64,000 nucleotides of DNA from Boothiomyces macroporosus (lineage: Eukaryota; Chytridiomycota; Chytridiomycetes; Rhizophydiales; Terramycetaceae): contig JADGKB010000029.1 in assembly GCA_027604185.1 (NCBI GenBank), positions 62,001 through 126,000 on the forward strand. Direction: 5' to 3'. Position numbers and translations under genes: made by a program. Positions within the stretch are counted from its first letter, which is position 1. Each line of letters begins with the position of its first letter. The notes under the pieces are model-generated. The model made no database searches. It had not been told where the DNA came from and saw only the letters and a program-made list of their open reading frames with translations. This document shows, piece by piece, positions 1-9,587 of this stretch.

Positions 1-134
1 TACTTGATTTGCTAAACAAGAAGAGTTTGGATCTTTTCCTGGTTGATTCCTGTTTGAACCAGCTCAAACGCTTCCTGTCAAAGCCACTCCCCTATGTATG
101 CATTTATCACAAATAATAGATACCATTTTCTTTA

Positions 135-1274
135 TTAAATCCTCTTCATCTTTTTGGCTTGTTGCTTCTTTTGTTCCTTCTTTTTCAACTTTTCTTCTGC
201 TTTACGTTGACTTTCAGGCGACAATTTTTGAATATTTTCCAATAATTGCTTCTTTTCAGCTACTTTCTTGTCGGCCAATTCCTAGATTAGAAAAAATTAC
301 TCGCTTTCTTTCTTCTTCAAACTGTTTCAAAATGGTCTGTTCAGCAGCTGCCCGTAATCGCTTTGCTTTTTGCTTTCCTTCTGCTGACAATCTGCCATAC
401 TTGCCAATAGTATCAATGATATCAAATGCAACTTGAGATGCAATTGATTGTAAAGCTAAAGATTCATCATTTAATTCAGGGATTCTGAACACCAATTGAA
501 GTGTTTTTGGATGAGTCAAGTCTTCCAATTTTTCAGGTTTGTATGGAGGCAGGTTTGATAAAGAAATTTGTTCAACGATTGGATAACCAGAAGCATCGTT
601 ACCTACATTAGCCAAAAGTACCATTTTCATCTTTTCCTACTGATCCCCATAGTGCTTTCTTTAGACTAGGCAATTCCCAAATGCGGCTAGTAAATTCAGG
701 AGCGTCGGTCATCAAAGTATAAACTTGCTTTGGGAACCCTTGTAAATCTCTTGGTTTAGGAAAGTTGTCCAAATCCCATCTCTTTTTCAAAATACTTGCA
801 GCAGTGTCCTTTGGCAGTATCGCGAACGTAATGTCATCGCTCTCATCACTGTTCAATACACAATTGATTGTAACTTTGTCATAGACCTTTCCAATAGTTA
901 ATTTATCTATAAAGTATTCAATCCAGTCATGACGAGCTTCCAAACGAACCAAGCCGTACATTTTCTCGACATACACTCTTCCGGAACCGTACATTATGTA
1001 ATCCCTAGGACCATCTTTAACAAACTTATGGCCATTGTTATCCCCTACATGAGAGAAATTCTGCGCCCACAAGTCATAGTTTGCGTTCATCCTGTATTAG
1101 ATAATCGTACCATTTCCTCGCAATCTGTTTATTCTTTGCGTTGCCAGTATAATAAGTCAATAAATAAACAAGGATACCCGCGACAGCAGCTATTTCAATC
1201 CATAAATCAAATATAGTAATGGTCTGCCAGTCCAACGCTGGGCGATATTCTTGAAGCGGTTGAAAATCTGCCAT
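135..1274 (-). CDS. CCDC47-like (DUF1682) ER membrane protein
   Basis: Four exons encode about 360 aa, after removal of 19-nt introns at 1092-1110, 603-621 and 282-300. One membrane segment lies near residues 19-38 (LWIEIAAVAGILVYLLTYYTG), followed by a cytosolic domain with the family signature YGSGRVYVEKM, then EGKQKAKRLRAAAEQ and a Lys/Glu-rich tail typical of CCDC47 C-termini. Human CCDC47 is part of the PAT/multipass translocon and ER calcium handling. The only in-frame ATG is at 1274, so unlike human CCDC47 there is no signal peptide or acidic lumenal domain; upstream sequence in frame has only a GTG. The start lies 17 bp from the divergent OST2/DAD1 start, so both genes share a tiny promoter or begin inside each other. 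Family assignment is strong; the ER role is inferred. Confidence 0.85.
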
Positions 1275-1291
1275 AGATTGGTTTTTCAAAA

Positions 1292-1669
1292 ATGTCGAAA
1301 GCAGCAAAGCAGCAATCAGTTTTTGCACGATTATCAGCTTCGTATTCAGAAAGCACACCACAGCTGCTAAAACTGATTGACGTATTTCTTGGATTTGTTA
1401 TGGTAACGGGAATCGTTCAGTTTGGGTACATGATACTAGCCGGTACTTATCCATACAATGCTTTTCTCTCTGGATTCATTTGTTCAGTTGGAGTGTTTGT
1501 AAATTCAGGTATTTGATTGTTGATTCAGCCAACTTAAGAATCCAGTTGAACCCACAGAATGAAAAAGAGATTTCAAATGAACGGTAATAGTTACTTATGT
1601 AGTGCGATCGCTGACTATGTCTTTTCGACAATGGTGTTATTCTTGTTTGTAGTCTGCTTTATCGGTTAA
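1292..1669 (+). CDS. OST2: Oligosaccharyltransferase subunit OST2/DAD1
   Basis: Three exons encode 112 aa, the usual DAD1 length, with introns at 1509-1528 (20 nt) and 1584-1602 (19 nt). The protein has the DAD1 layout: a short basic N-terminus, three hydrophobic helices (LLKLIDVFLGFVMVTGIVQF, an AFLSGFICSVGVFV segment, and a C-terminal helix ending CFIG) and the conserved RIQLNPQN motif between helices 2 and 3. DAD1/Ost2 is an ER membrane subunit needed to assemble the oligosaccharyltransferase that N-glycosylates nascent proteins. The poly(A) signal AATAAA overlaps the TAA stop. It is transcribed away from the CCDC47-like gene, another ER translocon component, perhaps sharing control. Confidence 0.93.
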
Positions 1670-1794
1670 TAAACTCGTCAACTTGAATCCCGCTTATAGG
1701 TCCTTTAATGGGCTTTATCGCTACTATTAAGCTGCAAAATGAATGCAGTAGATCAAAGGATAGTGTAAATAATGAATTTATTGCTGTTCAGTGA

Positions 1795-2496
1795 TTACAA
1801 CTTGTTGAAAGCTACAATATCAACGGATTGAACATAATCGGCAAGAGATTCAGTGATTTCATCAATGATATCATCGGTACCAACCAAGTCATCAACAACG
1901 ACAGCAGTGATTGTGAGCTTCTTGATACCATAACCGATTGGGACGAGTTTGTTGGTACCCCACAACAAACCTTCCTTCTTGATGGCCAAAACACCATCGG
2001 TAAGAGCCTTCATGTCAGTTTCATCATCCCATGGCTTAACATCAAAGATGATCATAGATTTAGCATCAGGTCTTGGCTTTCCAGCTGCCTTCTTTCTGTT
2101 GTATTCAGCAACACGTTCTGCCTTGATTCTTTCATTTTCTTCATCTTCTTCGTCATCAGAACCGAACAAGTCAAGATCGTCATCATCTTCTTCCTTTGCT
2201 TCTTCCTTCTTGGCAGGAGCAGCTTTAGCTGGAGCTGGAGCAGCCTTTGCAGCTGGTTTAGTTCCTGGGAATGCTTTGAATTCAGCAGCAGTGTATGAGG
2301 ATAAGTGGTTGTACCAACGGGTAGCATTGACATATTTGGCAGCTGGTGCTGATTTGAATTGTTCGTAAACCGCTACATCAGCTTGGGATGGAGTGTATCT
2401 AACATGAATTCAAAATTACCCTTCAATGTAGGATTTGTCCAAAAGGTAATCATCAAGAGCTTTTGCGTCTTTATCAAGGTTGGTGAATTCTGGCAT
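1795..2496 (-). CDS. EFB1: Translation elongation factor 1-beta (eEF1B alpha)
   Basis: Two exons with one 21-nt intron at 2399-2419 encode 226 aa. Order: a GST-C-like N-terminal region (SQADVAVYEQFK, WYNHLSSY), an Ala/Pro/Lys linker, an acidic cluster DDDDLDLFGSDDEEDEE, and the guanine-exchange domain (SMIIFDVKPWDDETD, LVPIGYGIKKL, VDDLVGTDDIIDEI, SVDIVAFNKL). This is the complete eEF1B architecture; the protein reloads GTP on eEF1A in the cytosol. The C-terminal VDIVAFNKL, which contacts eEF1A, is intact. Length matches fungal and animal orthologues (about 206-230 aa). AATAAA lies about 15 nt past the stop. Confidence 0.97.
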
Positions 2497-3093
2497 TGAA
2501 CTTTGAGGCAAAGATTTGATCTTTGTTTTTTTTACAGAAGCAGAAAAACTGACCAATCAGATCGTGTGGCTGATCTGTAAAATTTAAAAAAAAAGAGTGC
2601 TTTGATTTTTTCCACGCGATTCCAAAGGTAGGGTTCAGAGAAAGCAGGGTATTTGTGAAATACTCGATGATTAGAAAAAAGATTACTCCATAGACAATCC
2701 ATGCTGAATGATCTTGGGTGAACAATCAATGACGGGCTTTCTTTTTTTGTTTTTCTAATATCTAGATGTTTTATCCAACGCTGTTGCCTTGTGTGAACCG
2801 TCTTTTGGATTGCGACTCTTAATGAGCCTGTATTTCATTCTCTGATGATTACACCCAAAGATAGGGACAGCTGAAAATGATGCTGATTTATCGGAACTAT
2901 GCGGAGACGCCTCTGGTGTGAATGAAGGGAATGTAATATACTGTATATTTTTGATTAAATTATTTTGATTTCCTAGGGGCAGTCCTTTGTGTTCCTGAAA
3001 TTGTTTGGCTTGGTTTGATTTGCATAGCCGCAGAGTACATGGCGCATTGTCGCTATTTAAGCAGAGGTTTTTCATGCTGTATTATATTTCAAA
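2497..3093. other. Intergenic stretch with no supported gene
   Basis: About 600 bp between the divergent eEF1B and first WW-protein genes. Open frames here (for example 2755-3075 on the minus strand) show no domain, codon bias or splice-consistent extension. A CTATTTAAG element at 3053-3061, about 35 bp before the WW start, is a plausible TATA-like box; an identical CTATTTAAG precedes the second WW gene. Confidence 0.5.
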
Positions 3094-3822
3094 ATGGAAA
3101 ACGTACCTCTACCTCCAGGTTTCATTTCTCAATGGGATCAGAATTACCAGAGATACTTTTATGTAAATACAGCAACCGGGAAAAGCCAGTGGGAAGATCC
3201 TCGAATTCAACCACCAAGTGGGCCTCCTCCTCCCGATAACAAGTACGGAACTCCTGTAAACCAAACTCCTCAATACAACTCGAGTTTACAACCGAATCAA
3301 GTTCCAAATCGTCAGCCTTCGCCCCAACCTTATCCAAGTTCACCATACAACCAACCATCACCTCAACCCTACGCTAACCAACCATATCCAAGTTCGCCTC
3401 AGCCTTATCCACAGCCATCACCTCAAATGTATCAAAACCAACCAAATAGACAGCCTTCTCAACCGTATGCTCAACAACCACCCCAGCCCCAAAAAAGCGG
3501 AATGAATCCAATGACAGCTGGTTTAGCTGGATTAGCTGGCGGTGCAGTCGGCGGATTCCTTCTTGGTGAATTGGTGGAAAAAGGCAAAGAACAGTTCCAC
3601 CACCACAGACATCACAATAATGTATTTGTTGAAAATGACGGGTGGGGAAGAAACAACGTTGTAGAAGAAGTGTTCATTGACAATAACAGGTGGGGAGGCG
3701 ATCGAGTGGAAGAAGTGTTCATCGAGAATAACAGGTGGGGAGGCGATCGAGTAGAAGAAGTGTTCATCGAAAATAGTAACGGAAATGTTGAAGAGATCAT
3801 TTATGACAACAATGATTGGTAA
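3094..3822 (+). CDS. WW-domain protein with glycine-zipper and acidic C-terminal repeats
   Basis: Intronless, 242 aa. An N-terminal WW domain (residues about 4-37: LPPGFISQWDQ, YFYVNTATGKSQWEDPR) with both signature tryptophans and the distal proline would bind proline-rich ligands. A long Pro/Gln/Tyr/Asn-rich low-complexity stretch follows (about 45-140), then a glycine-zipper hydrophobic hairpin (GLAGLAGGAVGGFLLGELVE, about 146-166), a His-rich patch, and three tandem copies of an acidic VEEVFIENNRWGGDR unit. The layout resembles low-complexity WW/YSK-type proteins with glycine-zipper membrane or aggregation motifs; no function is assigned. The next gene is a paralogue with the same order, so this is a tandem duplication. 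Confidence 0.85.
   Translation: MENVPLPPGFISQWDQNYQRYFYVNTATGKSQWEDPRIQPPSGPPPPDNKYGTPVNQTPQYNSSLQPNQVPNRQPSPQPYPSSPYNQPSPQPYANQPYPSSPQPYPQPSPQMYQNQPNRQPSQPYAQQPPQPQKSGMNPMTAGLAGLAGGAVGGFLLGELVEKGKEQFHHHRHHNNVFVENDGWGRNNVVEEVFIDNNRWGGDRVEEVFIENNRWGGDRVEEVFIENSNGNVEEIIYDNNDW
3661..3780 (+). repeat. 45-bp in-frame tandem repeat
   Basis: Units at 3661-3705, 3706-3750 and a partial third at 3751-3780 are near-identical in DNA and encode VEEVFIDNNRWGGDR-type units. Differences are mostly single substitutions, which suggests recent expansion by slippage or unequal exchange within the first WW gene. The paralogue downstream lacks the repeat. Confidence 0.9.
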
Positions 3823-3920
3823 TATATTTCATTGTGTCAATGTTTCATATCCACCCTCTCCAATTTTGAAATTGTTCCCTTACGCCCTATTTAAGTGGGT
3901 GGTGAATTGACCAAGCAGTA

Positions 3921-4592
3921 ATGAACTATCCGCCTCCAGCACAAGGACCAACTCAAGCAGCTCTTCCAGACGGATTCATTGCCCAGTGGAATGCTCAATA
4001 CCAGAGAAACTTTTACGTAAACACTAAAACTGGTCAAAGCCAATGGGAAGATCCAAGAACACAATTCGCAACACCTGCAATCCCACCTCCAGGTGCTGCT
4101 CCAGGTGCTCCTGTTCAATCTCCTGGTGCTCAAACAGATAGGGGCATTTTGAATAATCAAGCTCCTCCACCTTATCAAGGTCAAAATTACCAGTATCAAA
4201 GTGCAGGCAATCCATACCCAGGTCAACCTATGCCATATGGGCAACCACCTCAACAGTACGGTCAACCAATGCCATACGGACAACCACCACAACAATATGG
4301 ACAGCCTCAGCAATACGGGCAGTACCCAGGACAAGCTCCACCTCAACAACCTCAATCAGGCTTTGCAGCAGCAATGCATAATCCAATGGCTACCGGGTTT
4401 GCCGGTGCTGCTGCTGGTTTACTTGGCGGTGTCTTGCTGGGAGAAGAAATGGAAAAAATTAAAGAAAGGCATCATCCTAACCAGCAACCAGTGGTTGTTC
4501 CTCAATACCAACAGCAGCCACAAGTAATTGAAGAAATTGTTTACGTGAACGAGAATCCTGGTCATCACAAGCACCATCATCACAACTATTAG
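3921..4592 (+). CDS. WW-domain protein, tandem paralogue
   Basis: Intronless, 223 aa, about 100 bp downstream of its paralogue and on the same strand. The WW domain lies at about 16-50 (LPDGFIAQWNAQYQR, FYVNTKTGQSQWEDPR). It is followed by Pro/Gly/Gln/Tyr-rich repeats (YGQPMPYGQPPQQ twice), a glycine-zipper segment (MATGFAGAAAGLLGGVLLGE) and a C-terminus ending in a His-rich tail. The shared order WW, low-complexity, glycine-zipper, His/acidic tail shows common descent. The repeats resemble YGQP-type prion-like domains, so condensate or membrane association is conceivable but is inference. A CTATTTAAG box lies about 35 bp upstream. Confidence 0.85.
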   Translation: MNYPPPAQGPTQAALPDGFIAQWNAQYQRNFYVNTKTGQSQWEDPRTQFATPAIPPPGAAPGAPVQSPGAQTDRGILNNQAPPPYQGQNYQYQSAGNPYPGQPMPYGQPPQQYGQPMPYGQPPQQYGQPQQYGQYPGQAPPQQPQSGFAAAMHNPMATGFAGAAAGLLGGVLLGEEMEKIKERHHPNQQPVVVPQYQQQPQVIEEIVYVNENPGHHKHHHHNY

Positions 4593-4757
4593 TGGAGAAT
4601 AAAAGCTTGATCTAAAATATCTTTTTTCGTTATTTTCTGTCATGATTCTAGTGGGTGGGAAACTACGGATTTTTTTCCGGTTCTGTGGCTTGGAAGAATT
4701 ATGAGTAATAATAAGCTCATCGTCACAGAAGAATGATATTTTTTGTCTTTCTTTAAA

Positions 4758-5009
4758 ATGGAGGTCGTGGACAAGTCAGACTTGGACGATTCAGATATTT
4801 GCTGTTTAAACGGCGACTGTGAGGAATGTACAGAGTTGGACGATATTTTGCAGCAGTACCAGGAACGTGTGAACCATATGCTGTCATCATCACTGGAATT
4901 TCAGCGAAGGCTAAATGTGCTAGAAATGGAGCACCAGGTCCAGAAAAATAAAGAAACGCAGCTAGTGTCGCTGATTGATACATTAAAATCCAAAATTGAA
5001 AAGAAATAA
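4758..5009 (+). CDS. Small acidic coiled-coil protein, unknown
   Basis: Intronless ORF of 83 aa from the ATG at 4758. The N-terminal third is acidic with a Cys cluster (DICCLNGDCEECTEL), which might bind metal. The remainder is a predicted amphipathic coiled coil (ILQQYQERVNHMLSSS, LNVLEMEHQVQKNKETQ) ending in Lys. No family is recognised with confidence; small kinetochore, autophagy or trafficking adaptors of this size have similar composition. Support for a real gene is the coding-like composition, an ATG in an AAAATGG context, and an ATAATAAAG poly(A)-like signal just after the stop. Confidence 0.6.
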   Translation: MEVVDKSDLDDSDICCLNGDCEECTELDDILQQYQERVNHMLSSSLEFQRRLNVLEMEHQVQKNKETQLVSLIDTLKSKIEKK

Positions 5010-5701
5010 GTTGTTATAATAAAGTAGTTTAATAGTTTTTTGATTGTATAGGTTTATGAACTCCAAGAGTTTTGCATTGTCATCGTGGGATTGATGCTGC
5101 CCTAACATTTCGCTACAAACCATTCTTTGTAACTAGTCAATCGAAACCCTCAGTATCATACAAGATGTGCTGTATTTTTAAAGAATGCACTACCTATACA
5201 AAGAATGTATTCATAAATTCTCTAATTCACATTGCCATGTAATGTGCAACCCACAAAAATGTAGGTTAAGTTATTAATAGTAATCCTAATTTGCAAAAAG
5301 GAGATATCCACAAAGTGATTTGAACCATAAATCTAATTTATACTGAGCACCCTATCGCGTAGGGACAACCCAATGTAGATTCACAATAAAACAAACCAGT
5401 AATTATTTCTCTGATATCAAAAGTAACAATGAATCTTGCACAGAATGCTACCCATTCCTCTAGGCGATCCAACTCTGATTAGGTTTTATCCATTTCGCCA
5501 GATAGCAATTCGATTGTACACACTCTGACAAATAGATTTCCTGACAGCAGGTGAATCTCAAGTCACATCATAATTCCGCTGTAAGACTCGCCTTGAGATT
5601 CTGGTACCATTTGGTGCCCTATACAAACTAGTCAATCAAAACCCTCATTTGTTTTGTGGGCTTTATTCTATTGAATTTGTCAGCCACTTTCCGATTCAAA
5701 A
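5010..5701. other. Longest gene-free stretch; no RNA gene recognised
   Basis: About 690 bp with no open frame that joins across plausible 19-23 nt introns. It carries a near-perfect 22-bp direct repeat (5131-5152 and 5626-5647) and a short inverted CCCTA/TAGGG element at about 5350-5364. No tRNA A/B boxes or snRNA-like conserved blocks were seen. Confidence 0.5.
5131..5647. repeat. Pair of 22-bp direct repeats 495 bp apart
   Basis: AACTAGTCAATC followed by R and AAACCCTCA occurs at 5131-5152 and again at 5626-5647, with a single difference (G versus A at the 13th base). Both copies lie in the gene-free stretch before the hexose-phosphate epimerase gene. The copies could be regulatory, or remnants of a duplication or excised element; no element ends are visible. 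Confidence 0.6.
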
Positions 5702-6608
5702 ATGCCAGTTGAACAATCTCAAAACAAAGTCACTTTAAAACACGGAAAATCAACCGTTCAAATTTATTTACTTGGGGCTACTCTCACCAGTTGGGTGTTT
5801 GACGGCCAAGAACGTATTTTTGTCAGGTAATCTTTCCTAATCATTAGTTCAAAAGCTAATTACGATGGCCCTAAAGCGATTCGCGGTGGAATGTATATAT
5901 AGCTAACCCTAGTCCATTGGTGTTCCCTCAATTTGGTCCAAAAGGACCTCTCCCACAACACGGCTTTGCAAGAGTTTCTAAATGGGACTGGCTAGGAGTT
6001 ACAACCGAAAACGCATCCGAATTGACTGTATCTTTTGGTTTGAAACCAGATGCTGTCCCTGAATCACAAAGAAAGATCTGGAGTCACGATTTCAAATTAT
6101 TGTACACTGTTACTCTCATTGGAAACACTTTGAAAACTAAATTGACTGTACATAACACTAGTTCCGGACCGTTTGGGTTTACTAGCTTGTTGCACACTTA
6201 TATCCGTGTCAAGGATGTAACCAAAGCACAAGTGGTAGGATTGACTGGATACACACTTGAAGATACAATCAACAATAACTTGATTTCTACAGAATCTCGC
6301 CATGGAGTTACTGTCGCTGGTGAAGTCGACAGAGTATATCAAAATGTAACCAACAACATTTTGACAATTGAAAATACGCACATTGGTGCTGGATTCATTA
6401 TTTCGAAATCCAACTTTAAAGATGTTGTTGTTTGGAATCCCTGGATAGAAAATGCCAAAAAGATGGCAGATTTCGATGATGAAGGTAATTGTTACTTATC
6501 GTAGAGTATCTCAATATGATTTGCGTCGAAGTAGGCAATGTTGCTTCTCCAATTCAATTAGCGCCAGGCGGTGTTTGGGAAGGTGAACAAACTTTGGTCG
6601 CAATATAA
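5702..6608 (+). CDS. Glucose-6-phosphate 1-epimerase (YMR099C/aldose-1-epimerase family)
   Basis: Four exons, 281 aa; introns at 5827-5847 (21 nt), 5893-5912 (20) and 6485-6504 (20). Conserved blocks include YLLGATLTSWVFDG, SSKANYDGPKAIRGGIPLVF, FGPKGPLPQHGFAR (active-site His), LHTYIRVKD and VVVWNPWIENAKKMADF. The third intron joins FDDE to a run ending in VEVGNV, restoring the catalytic Glu region that yeast YMR099C has as ICIEPG. The enzyme interconverts alpha and beta glucose 6-phosphate in the cytosol, feeding the G6P dehydrogenase encoded elsewhere in this window. Length matches the family (about 297 aa in yeast). AATAAA overlaps the stop; the FOL1 stop follows convergently after 25 bp. 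Confidence 0.92.
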
Positions 6609-6633
6609 TAAAACAATTGAAGACTATATTTGA

Positions 6634-8812
6634 TTATTTATGTAAGCATCCATCAGCTACCAGTGCAACATCCTTCATCTCTTTAACATCGTGAACTCTA
6701 ATTATCGATGCACCTGCTATTATCGCTGCCGTATTGGCAGCTGCAGTTCCCCATACTCTATCTGCTGGTTTGGTCTGTCCGGTAGCAGTTCCAATAAATC
6801 TCTTGCGAGATAGCCCTACTAAAATGGGCATACCAGATAGTTTTGGTTCGCTTAGAGTTAGTTGGCGAAGGTTTTTGATTATTTCAAAGTTTTGCTCTGT
6901 ATTCTTGGCAAATCCTACACCGGGATCAACAACAATATTCCATCTACATACTCCAGCCTCGAGAGCCTGTTCGGTGCATCTGGATAGTTCAGTAGCGATA
7001 ACAGGAACAAGACTGCCTTCATACTTGGTTAAAGAGTCCATAGTTTTGCTATCACCTCTCATATGCATCAAACACACAGGAACGTGGCATTCTGACATTA
7101 CTTTGAGCATATTTGGATCCCGCATTCCACCAGAGATGTCATTTATAAGGTTTGCACCAGCTTCAACGGCAGCCTTGGCAACTTCTGCCCTAAAAGTATC
7201 CACAGATATAGCTATATCCTTATTCTTTTCTCTAATAGCTTTGATTACAGGAACAACTCTTTCAATCTCTGCCGCAGTTTCAATTTCTTCTACATTAGGA
7301 GCAGTTGACTGTCCTCCAATATCAATAATATCCGCGCCTTCTGCAGCCATCTTTAGTGTATTTGCCACCGCCGCATCAAGTGTATTGTACTTTCCTCCAT
7401 CGCTAAATGAATCTGGAGTGACATTAAGGATGCCCATAATGAAAGTGCGTTTGGACAAATTCCATGCAGCATTGCCAACAGGAACTACTTTGTAGATTGA
7501 ATCTTTTGAAGAGTTCTTGTATCTGGCCAATTCCAAAAGTCTTCCTACGGTACGGTAAAGTACTGGGTGATAAAAGTTTTCAGCAATACTAAAATCAGTT
7601 TAATAGTACTCTGCTAATGGCTCTAGAACAAATAGACGTTCTTGAATTCTAGGATGCGGAATGACCAAGCTATCTGTCTTGTATTCAATATGGTTAAAGA
7701 ATAGTATATCCAAGTCGATCGGACGAGGGCCATTTCTAACTGCTGAAAAGTCTCTTCCGAGCTTTCCTTCAATCTCTTTCAACTGAACCAAAAGTTCTTC
7801 AGGATTCAATTTTGTTTCAACCTTCCGTTAACTTTGCTTACCTTTAAAGCAGCATTGAGGAATTTCGGTTGATCTTCCACATACATTGGCGCGGTTTCAT
7901 ATAAAAAGGAAGTATCAGTAACTTTGATATTCCTTGCTTTCAGTTCTGAAATTGCACGCTGAATATTTCCATGTCTATCGCCCAAATTAGTTCCAACTGC
8001 CAAGTAAGCAATATTGATAATAACTTCATCTTTCTTTCCAACAACTTTTTTGCTCTTTGTAATTTCAACACCTGCCAATGCAAACATCAATGCAGAAGGT
8101 TTTTGCACTTTAACTGTTACTTTATCCACATTGCATTGAGCCAACACCACATCACAAATTGCAATTACCATAGTTTCCAGAGTTTCGTATTTGGAATTTT
8201 CGACAAATTCAGACACCTGGCGCGCAATGGTTTTGTAATTGTTTCTGTCTGGGCTTTGATTAGGATTGGCCTGCTCGGGTTTGAAATGAGCAGAGATATT
8301 GATCAACACCCGCTGCTTTTCAATGCGTTCATGAGGATGAATTCCAATGATGCAAGATAAAGTTAAATCTTTGATAAAGATCACATCTTCGGCTGTTGGA
8401 TCTGGATATTCAATGTACACCGAATTCGAAGGTTTGAGAAATTCAATATCATTAACAGATCTTGTAATCTCAATACCTACAGTATCGGCATGTAACAGCG
8501 CATTGCACTTTTCAATTTTAACAGTAACCTTCTTTAACCCCATCAAAAGCAAATCTAACGCAATTTTGGCAGAGAGAGCTTCCAAGGTCTTTAAGCTGGT
8601 ATCATTTTCAACAAACTTTTGAATCTTGTTTGCCATAGCAGAATAAGAAACTAGATGAAAAGTTATTTACCAGTATCTTCGATCTTGTCGTTTGTTTGAA
8701 AGGTAATATATCCAATAATATTGAATATAAGCATGATCTGTTTCGGCATTCCCCAATGGTTCGATCCCACTTGGCCTTTAACCTTGAAATCTTGCAGGAT
8801 AATTTTGTCCAT
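6634..8812 (-). CDS. FOL1: Trifunctional folate synthesis protein FOL1
   Basis: Four exons, about 705 aa; introns at 8651-8670 (20 nt), 7822-7841 (20) and 7589-7609 (21). Order: dihydroneopterin aldolase-like domain 1 (VGSNHWG, DTVSYSAMANK), domain 2 (LSCIIGIHPHERIEKQRVLI, YKTIARQVSEF), HPPK (AYLAVGTNLGDRHGNI, FLYETAPMY, RPIDLDILFF) and DHPS (FIMGILNVTPDSFSDGG, IIDIGGQSTAP, NDISGG, VDPGVGFAK, LVGLSRKRFIG). These make 6-hydroxymethyl-dihydropterin and condense its pyrophosphate with p-aminobenzoate, the pathway blocked by sulfonamides. The fusion order is typical of fungi. The start at 8812 has a strong context (AAAAAAATGG). An in-frame ATG at 8926 would add 38 residues with no acidic residue, like a mitochondrial presequence, matching yeast Fol1 location. 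Confidence 0.95.
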
Positions 8813-8858
8813 TTTTTTTGGTAGACTTTTTGGCTGGAGAAAATATTTTGCAGAGAAC

Positions 8859-9149
8859 TTACGTAAGCAGATTCCTTGATTCCATCTCTGTCCAAATATG
8901 CTCCGCAAAGATGGTATTATAGCCATGTGTAAGTGTGTTTTGGGAGACAAATATTAATTTCAGAAAAAAGACAAGAATGAGAAATATCCCACTGCAATTT
9001 TTCATTTTTCTGGTATGGTTTGAGTCTGACAATCCGATCGCTTTGGAATCTTGGGAATAAAGATATGCTTCTTCAACTCCAAACAATTTAGGATCAAAGG
9101 GCGAATTATAGTCAACAACTTTTGCAAAGGACACAAGCAGTCTGTCCAT
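8859..9149 (-). CDS. Possible small membrane protein; weak
   Basis: A 96-aa frame starting MDRLLVSFAKVVDYNS with one hydrophobic segment (CSGIFLILVFFLKLIFV). It lies just upstream of, on the same strand as, and in a different frame from the possible FOL1 presequence, so the two readings of 8859-8926 compete. No family is recognised and no overlapping poly(A) signal is seen. It may be part of the FOL1 promoter or 5' leader instead. Confidence 0.22.
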   Translation of the reverse strand: MDRLLVSFAKVVDYNSPFDPKLFGVEEAYLYSQDSKAIGLSDSNHTRKMKNCSGIFLILVFFLKLIFVSQNTLTHGYNTIFAEHIWTEMESRNLLT

Positions 9150-9587
9150 AGAATACCATTTATTAGTCAAGAATACCATTCAATATCGCTTACGAAACAA
9201 TTCAATCTTTATCAATGAAGAGCACCAGCAATAGTTAACCATTCCAAGTTTGAATTTGACTTGATCTTTTTGATGACCAAGTTACAGTGTATGTGTTTAG
9301 GGATATTTTAGCAAGTGATTATCAGAGAGAGTGGCATCAAGGGGGAGATGTCAATGCCATGATGCTGTGAAGGGCTGGATTGCTAATGAAGCAATAATCC
9401 AGTATCAATAAAGAACTTTTAATGTAGTTATGACGCACATTGAAATAAATGCAACAACCTCACAATCGCAGTTTGATGAATTGCACTATTAATCATTTCC
9501 AATCATCTGCTTGTGAGAGTGGGTGGTAATGTGAACAAAACTGGAACGGATCGGGAAACTAATAGTAATTTTTCCATTTGTTTACCA
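9150..9587. other. Intergenic stretch with no supported gene
   Basis: About 440 bp upstream of the MFS transporter. An in-frame GTG at 9513 precedes the chosen ATG (9588) without a stop, but the first ATG in that frame is 9588. Nothing else is supportable here. Confidence 0.4.

Noticed and set aside
1275..1361. Signal-peptide-like N-terminal extension of the CCDC47-like protein (LIIVQKLIAALLLSTF)
   Set aside because: It lacks an ATG; the frame opens at GTG only and would overlap the OST2 coding sequence.
1828..2298. 156-aa plus-strand open frame
   Set aside because: Antisense to the eEF1B exchange domain; Ser/Phe-rich low-complexity typical of a complement of Glu/Lys codons.
2755..3075. 106-aa minus-strand open frame in the eEF1B/WW intergenic region
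   Set aside because: No domain, no poly(A) signal, no splice-consistent extension.
3640..3790. CRISPR array
   Set aside because: The 45-bp repeats are contiguous, in frame and coding, without spacers.
5010..5701. tRNA, 5S or snRNA gene in the largest gap
   Set aside because: No box A/B pair, cloverleaf arms or conserved snRNA blocks were found by eye.
6734..7495. 253-aa plus-strand open frame
   Set aside because: It is antisense to the DHPS domain of FOL1, whose motifs are unmistakable; composition is that of a shadow frame.
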